Of a DNA stretch of 64,000 nt, positions 8,990-20,239 are shown piece after piece (position 1 is the first letter of the stretch; each line of letters begins with the position of its first letter). Below the pieces are notes generated by a model that did no database searches, was not told the origin of the DNA, and saw only the letters and a list, made by a program, of their open reading frames with translations. A program made the position numbers and the translations under genes. The stretch comes from Gracilariopsis chorda (taxonomy: Eukaryota > Rhodophyta > Florideophyceae > Gracilariales > Gracilariaceae), in NCBI GenBank assembly GCA_003194525.1, contig NBIV01000184.1, positions 62,001 to 126,000 on the forward strand, read 5' to 3'.

Positions 8990-10303
8990 ATGATGGTCAT
9001 CGTGAATGCCAGACCGCGGGGTCCCGTGAATGTACGTTGTGTGGCATACCAGTCCATGAGATTGGAAGCAATTTTGGAAATATTAAGAAAACGTGCGATT
9101 GCTCGCCAAGCAAAGGGATATCAAAATGCTCTTCCAGGGCCCAATGGGAACCGCCTTCTGACCGTTGCCACATCACCACAGCATCACCTTCACCAAAAGA
9201 ACTCTTTGTCCACCAACAAGCGAAGTCCCGTACTCACGATTACGGCAGCGTCCACCGCCACAAAAGAGCGCGCTTCAAGCGGCTCAGACTGCTGCATCGT
9301 TGGATATTCTTTTCTCAGCAATCTTTCGTGTTCTCGTCGAGAACACGGCCAACCAAGGCCTCAATTAGAAGCTGCATTGCCGTGCGGTTTCCTCATTCTC
9401 CCGAAAGTGGCTCTGGCCTTTGAAGAAAGGTCTATTTCGTCGACAATGACCTTCGGTAGTTACTCCTACGGTTTGCGTATGCGGTGGGGCCGTCACAAGC
9501 CTCCAACTGACCCAAAGGAATGTTTGCAGCACTTGGAGTCTGATAGTACTTTTCGGTCTCTTTTAGGCCCCTTGAAAGTTCCAGGGCATGACATTTCTGT
9601 TCTCTGCATCGGTAATGAAAGCCTAGCAAATGCTGCTTGCCTATGCTATTGCTTTTGTGTGCCTTTATTATGTGAAGACGGGTTTATCAGAAATAGAAAA
9701 GCAGTTGTGCGGAGAGAGCTAGCTGAAAGGCTGTACTGGAGGTTTTCCTCACAGGTCTATAATGCCAAGCGTACTTATTGTTCTGCTGTGTTGACAATCA
9801 AGCCGTCAAGTACACCAATGGGTTTAAAAGGAAGCTACCAAGAGCTTTTGCCAGGCTACAGTGATACTAATTTCTTGCAGTCCCTCTGCACCGTAGTTCA
9901 ACGAAAATTTGAGGATCGCTTCAACTCACTTTCTAGAACTGTAACTCCGGATCTCTACGCGTTATGGTCCTTGACCTCATGTATCACAGTAGAACTATTT
10001 GGAGATTCGCTGAATGAAAGTGGTGTTCTTCCTAACTACTGCAGCCGGGACGAAGGTGATGATTTATTTGGGTCCATCGGAATTTGGGAAGACGTGGAGG
10101 ACACAATAGAAGGGGCCGGAGGAAATCCCCCTTTCGAAACGCAGTTTCTGCACCGCATGCTGGATGAGTTCGATAAGGGAGCTAGGGGTTCTAAACCGTA
10201 CTGTCGCTGCGTTCTACTTCCCCTCGGAAAAACGCACGGCATATTGGAAAGAACACACAGGCTTTCATCTAAAGCAATAATGCTGGTCAAGATACCTATG
10301 TAA
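8990..10303 (+). CDS. PCIF1/CAPAM-like mRNA cap adenosine-N6 methyltransferase
   Basis: The 437-residue product resembles PCIF1, the enzyme that adds N6-methyl to a 2'-O-methyladenosine next to the mRNA cap. The key evidence is the C-terminal half: VELFGDSLNESGVLPNYCS, then DLFGSIGIWED, then GGNPPFETQFLHRMLDEFD, with the NPPF catalytic motif at residues 379-382. This order (LF..PLN...YCS, FGS.G, NPPF, helix) is that of the PCIF1 family. The upstream part contains AERLYWRF and VQRKFEDRFNSL helices. Residues 1-150 are not conserved, no WW domain is visible, and the true start could lie elsewhere. The frame stops about 40 residues after NPPF, earlier than in animals. A weak splice (CTG|GTCAAG at about 10287 to TTCCAG| at 10411) would add PFLGERHDV and more, so the 3' end is uncertain. 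Confidence 0.72.
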   Translation: MMVIVNARPRGPVNVRCVAYQSMRLEAILEILRKRAIARQAKGYQNALPGPNGNRLLTVATSPQHHLHQKNSLSTNKRSPVLTITAASTATKERASSGSDCCIVGYSFLSNLSCSRREHGQPRPQLEAALPCGFLILPKVALAFEERSISSTMTFGSYSYGLRMRWGRHKPPTDPKECLQHLESDSTFRSLLGPLKVPGHDISVLCIGNESLANAACLCYCFCVPLLCEDGFIRNRKAVVRRELAERLYWRFSSQVYNAKRTYCSAVLTIKPSSTPMGLKGSYQELLPGYSDTNFLQSLCTVVQRKFEDRFNSLSRTVTPDLYALWSLTSCITVELFGDSLNESGVLPNYCSRDEGDDLFGSIGIWEDVEDTIEGAGGNPPFETQFLHRMLDEFDKGARGSKPYCRCVLLPLGKTHGILERTHRLSSKAIMLVKIPM

Positions 10304-10644
10304 CAGTCTGTACGTTGCTTAGCTTCACGTGCAGAGGCTCGAACTTTCCATGCTTGAAGAGCAGAACGTGACTTGCTGCCGTACCTTCTTACATCGCAAA
10401 TCACATTCCAGCCGTTCTTAGGAGAGCGGCATGATGTACAAAGCAGGAAAAAGCCAGGATCCTTCCGGACGAAAGGGTTTGGAAGGGTTCCTGTATCGAC
10501 TTGAGATCGTTTCAGGAGCTGTGTACGACTTAAGAATGAAGCTTTCGTTGGCCTCCGTTTGTCATTTTCACCACAAGCAACGCAAGGACCTTCAGTTGGC
10601 TGGTTCCACGAATCCCTGACGACCTCTTTCATTTTTGACGCCAT
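10304..10644 (-). CDS. Possible small gene with CxxC pairs behind the PCIF1-like gene
   Basis: On the minus strand an ATG at 10644 opens a frame (MASKMKEVVRDSWNQPTEG) that stays open for about 110 codons here and then runs on antisense into the PCIF1-like gene. It contains CVAC and, 48 residues later, CTSC, a spacing that could bind zinc, and basic, protein-like text (SRSALQAWKVRASAREAKQR). The frame is also open upstream of the ATG (KFRCLKQPEPFSG). No family is recognised. The same DNA could instead be the 3' exon or UTR of the PCIF1-like gene on the plus strand. Low confidence. Confidence 0.25.
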
Positions 10645-11998
10645 CCCCGAGAATGGCTCCGGCTGTTTCAGACAGCGAAACTTCGGCGAATGGGAATTTG
10701 AGCTCCGTCTGTCCTTTTGAGCTATGCGGAAGGGGCGACGCTGGAAAGTAGAGGCGGCTGCGAAGGAATAAAGTTGCGGGGTTCTGGAGACTGTGGCCGA
10801 AACCCCTCCGTGGAGGTCACCGAGTGCAGTTTTGCAGATTTGGGAATGTCGGTAGGTAGAGCCTTATGATAAGGCTCATTTCACAATTTTCTGAAATATC
10901 ACGGACTGATACGTATAAGAAACAGCTAATCAGAGCTCGATAGCCTCAATACAAGGCCTGAGCAGACAACCCAAAACCTCGCCCTTTTTGAGAATGGACA
11001 CCGCAGCCAATAGCACTTCGTTACCCTCAAAAATACATAACATAAATCTCCACAAATGAATAGATACCCCACACGAACAGCCCATGAACCATTCTTTGAC
11101 TTTACACATTGCCTAGCCAACCAAAATAAATTATCTCAAATCAGGCGCCAAATTAAAACTTCAAATGCTATGAATCATCACAAACAGCTCATTACATTCA
11201 TTTTGGCACAAATCTTTCCATTCCCATCAGAAGTACTCACGCAATCATAGCACACACCACCTGACCATGCATTACCTACCTTCAGCGTTTCCTTACTCTA
11301 GAAACTCGTCTTTTAGCATTTTAAAAAAAGTTCAATTCTACTACTGAATTTCTATTTATTCGTTTAAATTAAACTTTTCTTAATGGGATAAATAGCCACT
11401 TTTTTTATACTTTTTTAAAGCTCCAACGTCGATTTTGTGACACGCATTGACCAAATTTAGAGATTTTGACAGTCTGAGTGGTAGGTGTTTGATTGGTTTG
11501 CAGACGCTCGACGAATGAAATGATTGAAGCTTTTCTTGTACGGGATCTAGAAATTTCTAAAAACTTAATCATTCCATTCGAACTTTAGAAACCTTTCGGA
11601 CATTTCAAGCGCAAACAGTTTTAGATTCCGTGTAGAATGACGCTTTTGAAAGCAAAGAACTCTACTGACTGCATATGATAGAATACATTATAGCTATTTT
11701 CGGGTGCCAACATTCATTTAAACTTCATCTGATATACCAGATAAAGAAAAATGAATGCCTTGGTCATTCGAAATACTTTGGTTTGTTGTACTATAAATCT
11801 GCTCTCCTTACCGCTCCTCGAAAGGTCAAAGAAATGCAAATGTTCTTTTGTGTCTAATTAGTAGAGTCCGACTTTCATTATACATGCCAATAGTGTTCCA
11901 ATAGAAAGCCAAGTCCTAATAAATTACAAAAATTTAGCATTCTAGATATTTCTCCTGCATACATTGCGATGACCCTGACCATGCAAAAGCAGAAACCC
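10645..11998. other. AT-rich intergenic region
   Basis: About 1.35 kb of mostly AT-rich DNA marks the edge of the gene island. Only short chance frames are present. Poly-T and poly-A runs cluster at 11300-11420. I see no repeat shared with the rest of the window and no RNA gene. Confidence 0.5.
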
Positions 11999-12821
11999 TG
12001 TCGTGCAATGAAATATTCCTTCCGTGGGAGAGCACCAAAAGACGTTTAGGATCTTTCCTCGTTAGAGATGAACCCACTTTGGTAGAGCCCTCCTAGAGGT
12101 GGCACGACTGTGCCAGTTTGTAGGGCCGAGGCTCTTGGTTTCCCTTTGCGCAGAGAGGTTAAGACAAGATTCAGGTATCAGGGAAAGTTTTTTATGTGAG
12201 TGGATGTCTTCGAAAGACAATTATTTCTACTTAATTGACTCGTGTGGACATGGGCCACCGATGGATGAAAAACAACCCTATAAAGGGAAACAGAAAGAGA
12301 AGAAAGTAGGTAACGAGCGTGAGGAGGCTGAGTCACGAGAGTGACTAAACCAAATGGCAGCGCCAGTACAAAGCCCTTATATAAAGACGAAAACCAAGTT
12401 AATTTGAATTACACTCCCTATACTGGATTCTTTAAAGCCGGCAAGCGGATACAGTTTCCGTAGATAAGGGTACTTCTCTCCAAACAGGAGTTGAGAGCAC
12501 GCAAGGACAGCGAGGTTTAAAGACCATTCCCGAGTATGTTGCCCTTGTTTGCGAAGGTTTACTGGTGCGGTGGCAATTCGTTGTCGCACTAAGTACTTAC
12601 TATCCCACACATGGGTGTAAAATTAAAAGTAAAATTACCCAAAATTACTCCACATTGTTGGTTCATGCCCACTACTGTGGACAACCGTCAATCCGGCCTT
12701 TGTATTCCCACGTGTCCAATATACTACTAATAAGCCGTAGTTTATGCAATCACTTCATCGTCGAAACATTCGGGAAATCAACCCAGTGCCAAGCATACCT
12801 CTCTCAGAGTGTTGCACTTCA
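11999..12821 (+). repeat. Solo LTR, family S, copy 1
   Basis: This 823-bp unit begins TGTCGTGCAATG and ends GTTGCACTTCA, the TG...CA ends of an LTR, with the ends also forming a short inverted repeat. It aligns along its length with the units at 15374-16198 and 41677-42470 (shared blocks such as GTAGAGCCCTCC, GAAGGTTTACTGGTGCG, CACTACTGTGGACAAC). A TATA-like TTATATAAAG near 12378 suggests plus orientation. Flanking 5-mers AACCC and AATTC match at three positions, consistent with a decayed duplication. No internal retrotransposon sequence is attached. This is the most diverged of the three copies. Confidence 0.7.
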
Positions 12822-13197
12822 AATTCATTGCAAATGGGCTTCAATCACGTACAGTAACCTTTTCTAACTTTCTTCTCTTCTTGTGGTTCCTGATCACGCC
12901 AGCATTATACGTGGAACTCGCGACTTGAGTTCTAGCCTTCTCCAATGTGCATGACTGTGAAAAGAGAAATCGCTGTGTCGGACGCATCTACTACTTACAC
13001 CATTCCACGGAATTTACTAGAGAGATGATGACCGTCAGTTATGGAATATCGATCTACTTGATACATGGAACACTTCAGAATGCTGATATCAAGAAGCTTC
13101 TGCAAAGAGTATGCAATGTGCTCTTTACACGGGGCTTGAAGCTGTTCTCATGGAATTCCAACGTAAGAAGAAGCTCGAATTCGTAAGATAGCTCCTC
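12822..13197. other. Unassigned sequence
   Basis: This stretch between the solo LTR and decayed coding DNA shows no conserved motif. A short plus-strand frame at 12947-13186 has no recognisable features. Confidence 0.4.
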
Positions 13198-15168
13198 TCA
13201 TTTGCGTTTCATTACAGCCTTTCTGTGCCTCGTCAATCTCAGCACTTTGCTGGGTACGTCAAATATGAGAACCCTTCGTCGCAGAATGTAATGGCGGAAC
13301 ATCGAACTTGGCAACTCTGAGTACCCAGTCCCTTGGGAAAAGAAGCGCATGGGCATGTAAAGATTCCTTTGAAGCCTTACCACTAAATACAGGTTCTGTT
13401 GATAAATGATTACCATTTTGGTAGAGCGCAGTCAAACGAATGGAAGTAATTTGTTTCAAACTCATTTCTTCTAACACTAAGGTCCCAAGTACGTTTGATC
13501 TTCATATTTAGTGCATTTCATTGTCATTTCTCTGTTCCAAGCAGGTCTCTTGATCTTTCAGCACCACGCTGTGGCATTCTTAAGCTGGTTCTTATTAAGA
13601 TGCCATCCATCAAAGGCCAGGAGATTATTCCGCATTTTCTTTCTTACGGTAGCCATCAAGGCCGCGTCTTGATCCACTACAACCATTCCTGGGGAAATAA
13701 GGGCCACCGAAACAAACTTTCGCAGCATTCACCTGATGATCTTTTCGGTTTTTGGTGGTACGAAACCCATGAACAAAGCAACACACCTCACCCGAGTGAT
13801 TCCTGCCATTAATCAAAACCAATGGGTAACTAGATCTGTTGGAAACTGACTTACAATCACTTCAAACGCCAAGAATCACAACAGACTTCTCATAGTCTTC
13901 TACCGATCCTTCTAAAGCCCATGCAGTAAAATTCATACTTTTGTCGCCTTTGGTTGCAAAGAAAACTCGATGCTGAGTTTTTTCTTCTTATAGCGTAGAC
14001 AAATACTTGCGAAGATGGAACCAATCTTCATCACTTGATTATTGCTATTCGCTCATAAACTTGAGATGCTGGCCCAACGTTTCTCTATCAATTGTGATTT
14101 CATATCTGTCCTCAAGGTATTTAAGGACATCATTGTAACTCCTTCTCAAAATGGAATGCATCCTTTTGGCTTCTTTCTGAGCAGCAGCAGGAGGTACGAA
14201 CGTCCTTAACAGACTTTTGTCCTGCTCATGATTGTGCCTCGCTCTACATTACAGGTGTATCGCCAAACTGCGTTTTCTTCGACATCCGTGTCCAGTTCAT
14301 TTGACCAGCAAAGAATTCGGAATTTTTTCACAATCAAAATGAAAGGGTATTCGTGTATGCTGTTCGCTTTCTGACATAATAAGTAGTGCCCTTTGCAGAA
14401 CTTGACGTTCTGATCCAGTGCTTTTCTCGCCATGGCTATCATATTCGCGGTATCTTGGGTCTCGAATGGTAATACCGGAACCAAACCCTTCACTTAGGAA
14501 CCGTAGTTGAGTCAACACTTCTTTCACTGGCGCATTCTCCTTACTCCCATCGATGAATTACATCCATGTGGCAAGTATTTCAGAGTGAGGGAAGAACTCC
14601 TGCTCATCCTCTGCCTCAGAAGATCTCTCCTCCGTGGTGCAGCAGTTCTAGACATATTCTTTTGGTTTTTGGAGCGTTCCTGGCATATTTTCATTACCGG
14701 CCTCCTTGGCAACCCTGCCGTCAGCACTTCCGGAACTTCTTGCGTCCCACACTATGTTCAATTGCGGCAAGACATCCCCATTCCTCGACTTCTGGTGAAT
14801 ACGAGGTGTTTTCTCAAAACTCCTTGCTCTTCTTTGGTTCTAGAGGTAGGTGTATAGAACTCCGCCGTACCCAATGAGTGTTTTGCGTGCAATATGGGTG
14901 GTTTTAAGGTTTCAGGACTCCCATTCGTTTTCTTTGAAGAACATATTGCAAGGCCACACATATTTAAAGTTTCCATGACCGTTTTTCTCCTCTGCCGTCT
15001 TCTTGCTGTCACCATCTCAACGTTGAGCATAGACCTCGGCCCCAAAACATCATTGTCATGTCTTGGACCCTGGTACAGAATTGAGCTACATACTGGTTTG
15101 AATCTCTTCCTTATCTCTGTAACAGGCAGCTCAGCGGGCTCATGGACATGGTCCAAGCTATCGGACAT
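13198..15168 (-). pseudogene. Decayed coding region of unknown element
   Basis: Reading the minus strand from 15168 down gives protein-like text in shifting frames with stops: DSLDHVHEPAELPVTEIRKRF, then QLRFLSEGFGSGITIRDPR, LKYLEDRYEITIDRETLGQH, HGFRTTKNRKDHQVNAAKVC and LEEMSLKQITSIRLTALYQN. Breaks are frequent, so it has been inactive for a long time. The text is long enough to suggest one former gene or transposon protein of about 600 residues. I cannot assign it to copia, gypsy, LINE or a DNA transposase. Family S solo LTRs lie on both sides, so it may be host or transposon DNA caught between them. Confidence 0.35.
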
Positions 15169-15373
15169 GTTCCACTGTGAGTTACCTGCGAGCAGTGTTC
15201 AAGTAGTAGAGGATTTACACTTCCACGATGACACATACTTTAGTCACTGCAGGGGGAAGGAAATATAATGTTTGTGGAGTTTGTTAACGGACAGAAGGCA
15301 GTAGTGTAGACTATGGTAATGTCTGTCACTCGTCAGATCGTATATCTTCTATTGAAAGTCTACCAATCTCTCC

Positions 15374-16198
15374 TGTGGTGCAATGCCCCAAAGGGGAAAA
15401 ACACCGAAAGACGTTCGGGATCTTCCTCTCACGAGGTGAACCCAGTTGGGTAGAGCCCTCCCAGAGGTGCCACGGCAAAACCGGTTTGTAAGACCAGGGA
15501 CACCTGTCGCGACTCGCGCAGGGAGATGAAGGCGAAGAATCGGTATCCGCGTGAGCGGGGTGTGATCCTCAGTAGAGGTATGTTTCCACGTAAGTGGGGG
15601 TGTGTGAGCGGATGCGCACACGAGGGCCGCGGATAGCGGGAGGTGCTACCCTGAAAAGGGGAAAAAGAAAGGGCGAAGAGGAGGAAGAGAGGGCGAAGTG
15701 AGTCGCGAGAGCGACGGGGACGAATGGCGATGCCGGTAACAATATCCCTATACAGGGCGAAACACCAATACAATTGGAACAATTATACTCCCAAGGATGG
15801 GTTTCTTTAGATGTGCAAGGGGGTTAGATGTCCCGTGGTTCACGGCGTTTCCCTCCAAGGAGGAGTAGAGCACGCGCGCAAGCGGTAACAACTAGAGCCA
15901 ATTCCCCAGGTTGGGGTCCCTTGTTGGGGAAGGTTTACTGGTGCGACGGCAGTGCGCCGTCGCACTAAGTACTAGCTTCCCAGAAATGGGTGTGAAAATA
16001 ATAAATAACATTAACTAAAATACTCCACATTTCGTGGCAACATCCACTACTGTGGACAACTGCCAATTGACCCAAAACCGTGTCCCACGTGTCCATACCC
16101 ACCATTGTGGGGCGTAGTTCATACACGCACTACACAACCGATAATATCGGGAAAACGATCAAGTACCAAGAATCCCTCCCTGAGGGCGTTGCACTTCA
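15374..16198 (+). repeat. Solo LTR, family S, copy 2, with perfect 5-bp target duplication
   Basis: The unit is 825 bp, starts TGTGGTGCAATGCCC and ends GGGCGTTGCACTTCA. It is flanked on both sides by TCTCC (15369-15373 and 16199-16203), a perfect 5-bp target-site duplication. TG...CA ends plus a 5-bp duplication identify an LTR integrated by a retroviral-type integrase, here reduced to a solo LTR. AATAAATAA motifs near 15990 may be the polyadenylation signal and fit plus orientation. No coding capacity is visible. Confidence 0.82.
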
Positions 16199-16296
16199 TC
16201 TCCCTCGCCAATTTTTTCCGCCTTCTCATGGTCGCTACTCGCTTCATCCTTTGCTTTCCATCTTTGACGGTCCCTGATTTTCTGAATGAACTCGCA

Positions 16297-17110
16297 TGTG
16301 TAGAGCAACCTCCTTTGACAGAAAATGCTCCCGTGGTGTTCGTTGCTTTGCTCTCTTGTGAGTTTGACCCACCGATAGAGCCCTCCGTACCGTACCACAC
16401 GGTTTACAGGTTCAGAAGCAAGGTAGCTGCTTCATATATCTACAGGAGGTGATACCAGCAGTCGGTATACCAGGCAGTTGGCTTAAGGTGCGGATCCATA
16501 TAAGCGGTGTTTCCATGCAAGGAGAATCTATGACGAAAAGGGGAAAATGAAGAAGGACCGAGGGGAAAGGTAACGACCTGGCGGGTAGTACTGAAAGCCG
16601 AAAGAGACCCGACGGTGAAAGAGACAGTTATTCAGCCAGCGCGGCAAAACTCAATACTGAGTCGAACAATTACCTCTCCCCACAATTATAATGGTAACCA
16701 AAACGGTAATGACAGGTGACACTGGGCAAACCCACATGGTAAACCAGATTACATGTACTGAGTGACATTATCTGTGTGAGTATAACGAGACCGAACTCGG
16801 TACGATTACGGGAGGCGTTGGTAACTTCGCGCAGGCGATTAAATCAGAGCCAAGCCACAGCTTGCCTGTAATTCAGGGTGAAAAGGCAGGGCCGTCTTCC
16901 CATAAGTACTATTCGGTCATGGTAAACTAAGAATACTACTGCTGCAGTGCACCACGCCTGTGGTTCACACATTTGTGTCACTTGGTGACACGGCCAGCCA
17001 CCGTGCAACATGACACGTGTCAATCACGCCAGCAGTTAACGAACGCTAACACGCTTGCACGTGTCCATCCGGCCTGGATAAGATAATCTCTACTTGTAAA
17101 GGCACCAAAA
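16297..17110 (+). repeat. Diverged LTR-like relative of family S
   Basis: Starting near TGTGTAGAGCAACC, this stretch keeps scattered similarity to family S: ATAGAGCCCTCC, CACGGTTTACAGG, AGAGCCAAGCC followed by GGGTGAAAAGGCAGGG. The order matches the LTR but identity is low and the right end is unclear. It may be an LTR of a related family. The boundaries are estimates. Confidence 0.35.
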
Positions 17111-18813
17111 CACTAAATAAAATTCAGGCTGAATATCACCCAAAAAATCCCAGGGGTCCACTCATACCTGACTTGACCCGATGCCACGTAGGTACGTTAT
17201 CATCCATGATTCACCTGGACTAGAAGAACTGCCAATTTGCATTGCTCTACAAATCCCCCTTATGAGACCTGGAAATATCACATCCAAAGCGAGTGACCCG
17301 CAGTCAAAGAAGGGTATACATTCCTAAATTTCTCATGAGTGATCCCGACCTCCAGTTCAACCCATAACTTGCAAAGCATACTATACTATCAACATCGATA
17401 CCAATTCCTCATTCTAGTTAATGAACTCCAGAAATTCGAACGAGAGCAGACATTGGCGCTGTTTTTGAAGTTAGCACCGTAGCGTGTAACGCAGAAGAAA
17501 GAGATATGCCCCACTATGGCTAGGAACTTGTCGACAGATGATTTGACTGCATAACCACGGCGCTGACTGAAACTTTCGTGCTTAGCCGTCAACTAGCGGG
17601 GTTAATACTGCCGATGACATTCACTCTCGTGCCACTAGCACGCGGAGATGTCGACACAGAACGCCCAAATGAACCCGTTCTCGTGGAACCGCTAGCCCTC
17701 TGGATATGACGTTCTGGTGCCAGAGAACCTGAGTCAGTCCGACGCGGACGCATAAAGGTTAAGTACCAGGCCAGAAGCAGGCCACCTTGCATCTCAGAAA
17801 AAAGCTCCGCAACCCCCTGAGCGGGTGCTTCCCAATCTGGGAGTATCGCTCCTTCTTCCCGCCGGCTTGGCCAGTGTCCTAGGCTTCCATCGCCTCAGAG
17901 TAATGCACTTATAACCGTTTCGGTGCAAGCCTGCGCAAGGCAGTCCTCTCAGGGTATTCAGGTCTTAATTAAATAACTCGGGTGGATGCACAGGGTAACA
18001 CTGGAAGCACTGGATCCGTTACGAAATCCATCGATTTATGCCAATTATATTTGGTTTTACCCGTCTGAGGTTTTCCAGCTAGCACTGACTCATTCCTACG
18101 CACCCGACTGCGTCATGGCAGGTTGGTGGCCACTGGATGTGTTCATTTGCCGTTATTGGAGAGGACGGATTGCGTTGGCGTGCAATCACTTAAGGATCGA
18201 TCTTCGCCATCTAGAGAACCTGAATAGGGCCCAGAAGAAATGAGTGAAATCGCGTATAAACGGTTTTGCGTACTCCCAGCCAACATCTGGTTCCCAGCAA
18301 ATACGATTTCAACGTCTGCTGATACTGCAGCTTTGGCAGAGTGCCCTATGGGAATAACCTGGCTAAGTGCGACACCGCTCATTTGAACATGCAGGACAGG
18401 CAACTATCAAATCCGATATGCTTTGTTGGGCGAGGCTCATAATGCGTGTTGAGTTTCGGTTTCTCCGACGTTCTAAAGCACAATCAGTGTTTTCCAAGAA
18501 CATTCGGTTTGAGCCCAGGCCGTGTGCGTGACATGTTTATTAAATTCGCTATACTTATATGAAAACTGAAAGATATATTCCGCCAACGTTCAAGGGTCGT
18601 TTCGCAGCGTTACCACCATGTTGGTGTCAGGTTGAGCTACAGATGTTTTGTCTCTCGAAGGGCGCTCCGATTTGAACAAACATATCTTCCATCATCATTT
18701 TTGATCCGAAATTCGGATATTGGTCACTCATCGGTGGAGATTAGGCTACTCGCGTCGCGGGTTTTCTCCTCTCTGAAGCTTATGACAACTACCGTCTTTG
18801 GTTTATAACGCTG
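17111..18813. other. Unassigned sequence, no gene recognised
   Basis: About 1.7 kb without recognisable coding similarity. Short frames on both strands (for example minus 17589-17792, plus 17986-18243) lack conserved motifs. It is probably old transposon debris. Confidence 0.35.
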
Positions 18814-19224
18814 ATGGTTCGAAACATTATCAGGCAGTTGGACCTGTTACTCTCATTGACATGCCCAGACAACGTGGACGAAGTCCTGTACCTCGTATAT
18901 GTGAATGACGAGGTCAACTGGGATTACGTTCGTTTAGATAAATATGATAAAAGTTCAGGAAAGCCTCATGGCAAGTCTCCGGGTCGCCCACATCCAACTG
19001 CTGGGGACGTCATATATTGAGACCCATACGTGGGTGCAGCTGTGTCCCGTGCTCACGCATTGCAGCAAGACAGTCTTCCATGGCCCATACCAGCAGATCA
19101 TGTCACAGGATTCATGGTTCATGACGATAACGAGCCGTCGGTCGACTTTGCTGATCCGATAATGGATGACGAGGCTAACGAGAGTTTCGAGCTTAACCCA
19201 TGGACCAGTCCCGGATTCGAGTGA
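18814..19224 (+). pseudogene. Remnant frame with acidic tail, unassigned
   Basis: A 137-codon frame carries one in-frame stop (TGA at 19018-19020). It reads DEVLYLVYVNDEVNWDYVRL before the stop and PSVDFADPIMDDEANESFEL after it, giving an acidic C-terminus. The continuity around one stop suggests a former coding exon. It may be the tail of a retroelement polyprotein, but no diagnostic motif supports that. Confidence 0.25.
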
Positions 19225-20239
19225 TCTGCACACCTCCAGGGCGTCCAGCCAGTCGGTTGCTCTGGAGGGCTGGGGAGTTATGACTCAAATAAGTAAGCTG
19301 CAAACTGTAACGAGTGTACCGAGTGTGTTTGTAACGGATCCCCATGCCATCGCTTTGCGCAAGAACCTCCACAACCTTGGAGTCCCGGTACCTCCGGACA
19401 TCTAAGATGTTGGACAGCTCCCGGCTCTCGCCGCGGCGAGCTATACTCATTCATCCAGTCAGTCTGGTGCGGGCCTTTTGTCGGGATAATTTATACTCAG
19501 TACTCTGACATTCACAATTCAATGGAGCGGGAGCACTCGGATTCATTTTTGCTCCTCGTGATACAGGTATGATCTTCGACGCAAAGTGGAACCCGCAGAA
19601 TAACCGTCAGGCGGGGAGCAGAGCACATTGCAATGGCCAAGCTAAAGACATAAAGGTGTAATGACTGCACATCAGAGAAACCGATGGAGGGGTATATTGT
19701 GGAACGAGCAATACTAGAACCAGTGTTGGAAAACGTGGTAACTCATGGCATTGAAATTGGGAACAAGGAAGAGGAAAAAGATCCTGAAATGGCATTTGAA
19801 AAAGAATGAGCTTTCTGCTTTATTTCCCATTGGTGCTCAGACGCTCTTTGCACTGCAAAGGCTTTCGAATAACGCTGGAAATCCGGAATGACAAAAGACG
19901 GTGCGGAAGTTAAAACAATTAACAGATTGATTCTAAACCGACTACGAATGACAGAAAGGAGAATAGGAACGATGAGATCGCCAAAGAGCGAAGATTTCAT
20001 CGCAATGATAAAATACAAGAACTTTTCGCAAGGACGCGTACAGATGAGGCATCTCAGCTTGGCGCTGCAAGACTCAGTATTGGGGATCTTTCGCCCAGTT
20101 TGTTTAAGCGGAATACTTTCATTACATCCGAAGATGAGGACATGAAATGCACATGCAACCCCACTTCAGGTGGTCTGCCTGACTACTCCTATCTGTAGAG
20201 AATCGAAAAAATCCAGTGGTCCGGTCTCTGGAGAAGACC
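19225..20239. other. Unassigned; possible first ORF region of the LINE
   Basis: This kilobase precedes the LINE endonuclease. In one plus-strand frame at about 19880-20200 it reads protein-like text (FARTRTDEASQLGAARLSIG, then DEDMKCTCNPTSGG) and could be remains of the LINE's first ORF. Nothing diagnostic is present. Confidence 0.25.

Noticed and set aside
8917..9423. Overlapping 168-codon plus-strand frame with several cysteines
   Set aside because: It overlaps the PCIF1-like frame in another phase and shows no family motif, although the N-terminal part of the PCIF1-like gene is itself weakly supported.
11999..12821. Interpretation of family S units as MITEs because of inverted ends
   Set aside because: TG...CA ends with a 5-bp duplication and TATA and AATAAA signals fit an LTR better; the inverted repeat is limited to about 15 bases.
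15349..16452. Short frames on both strands within the family S LTRs
   Set aside because: They lie in non-coding LTR sequence and are not kept between the three copies.
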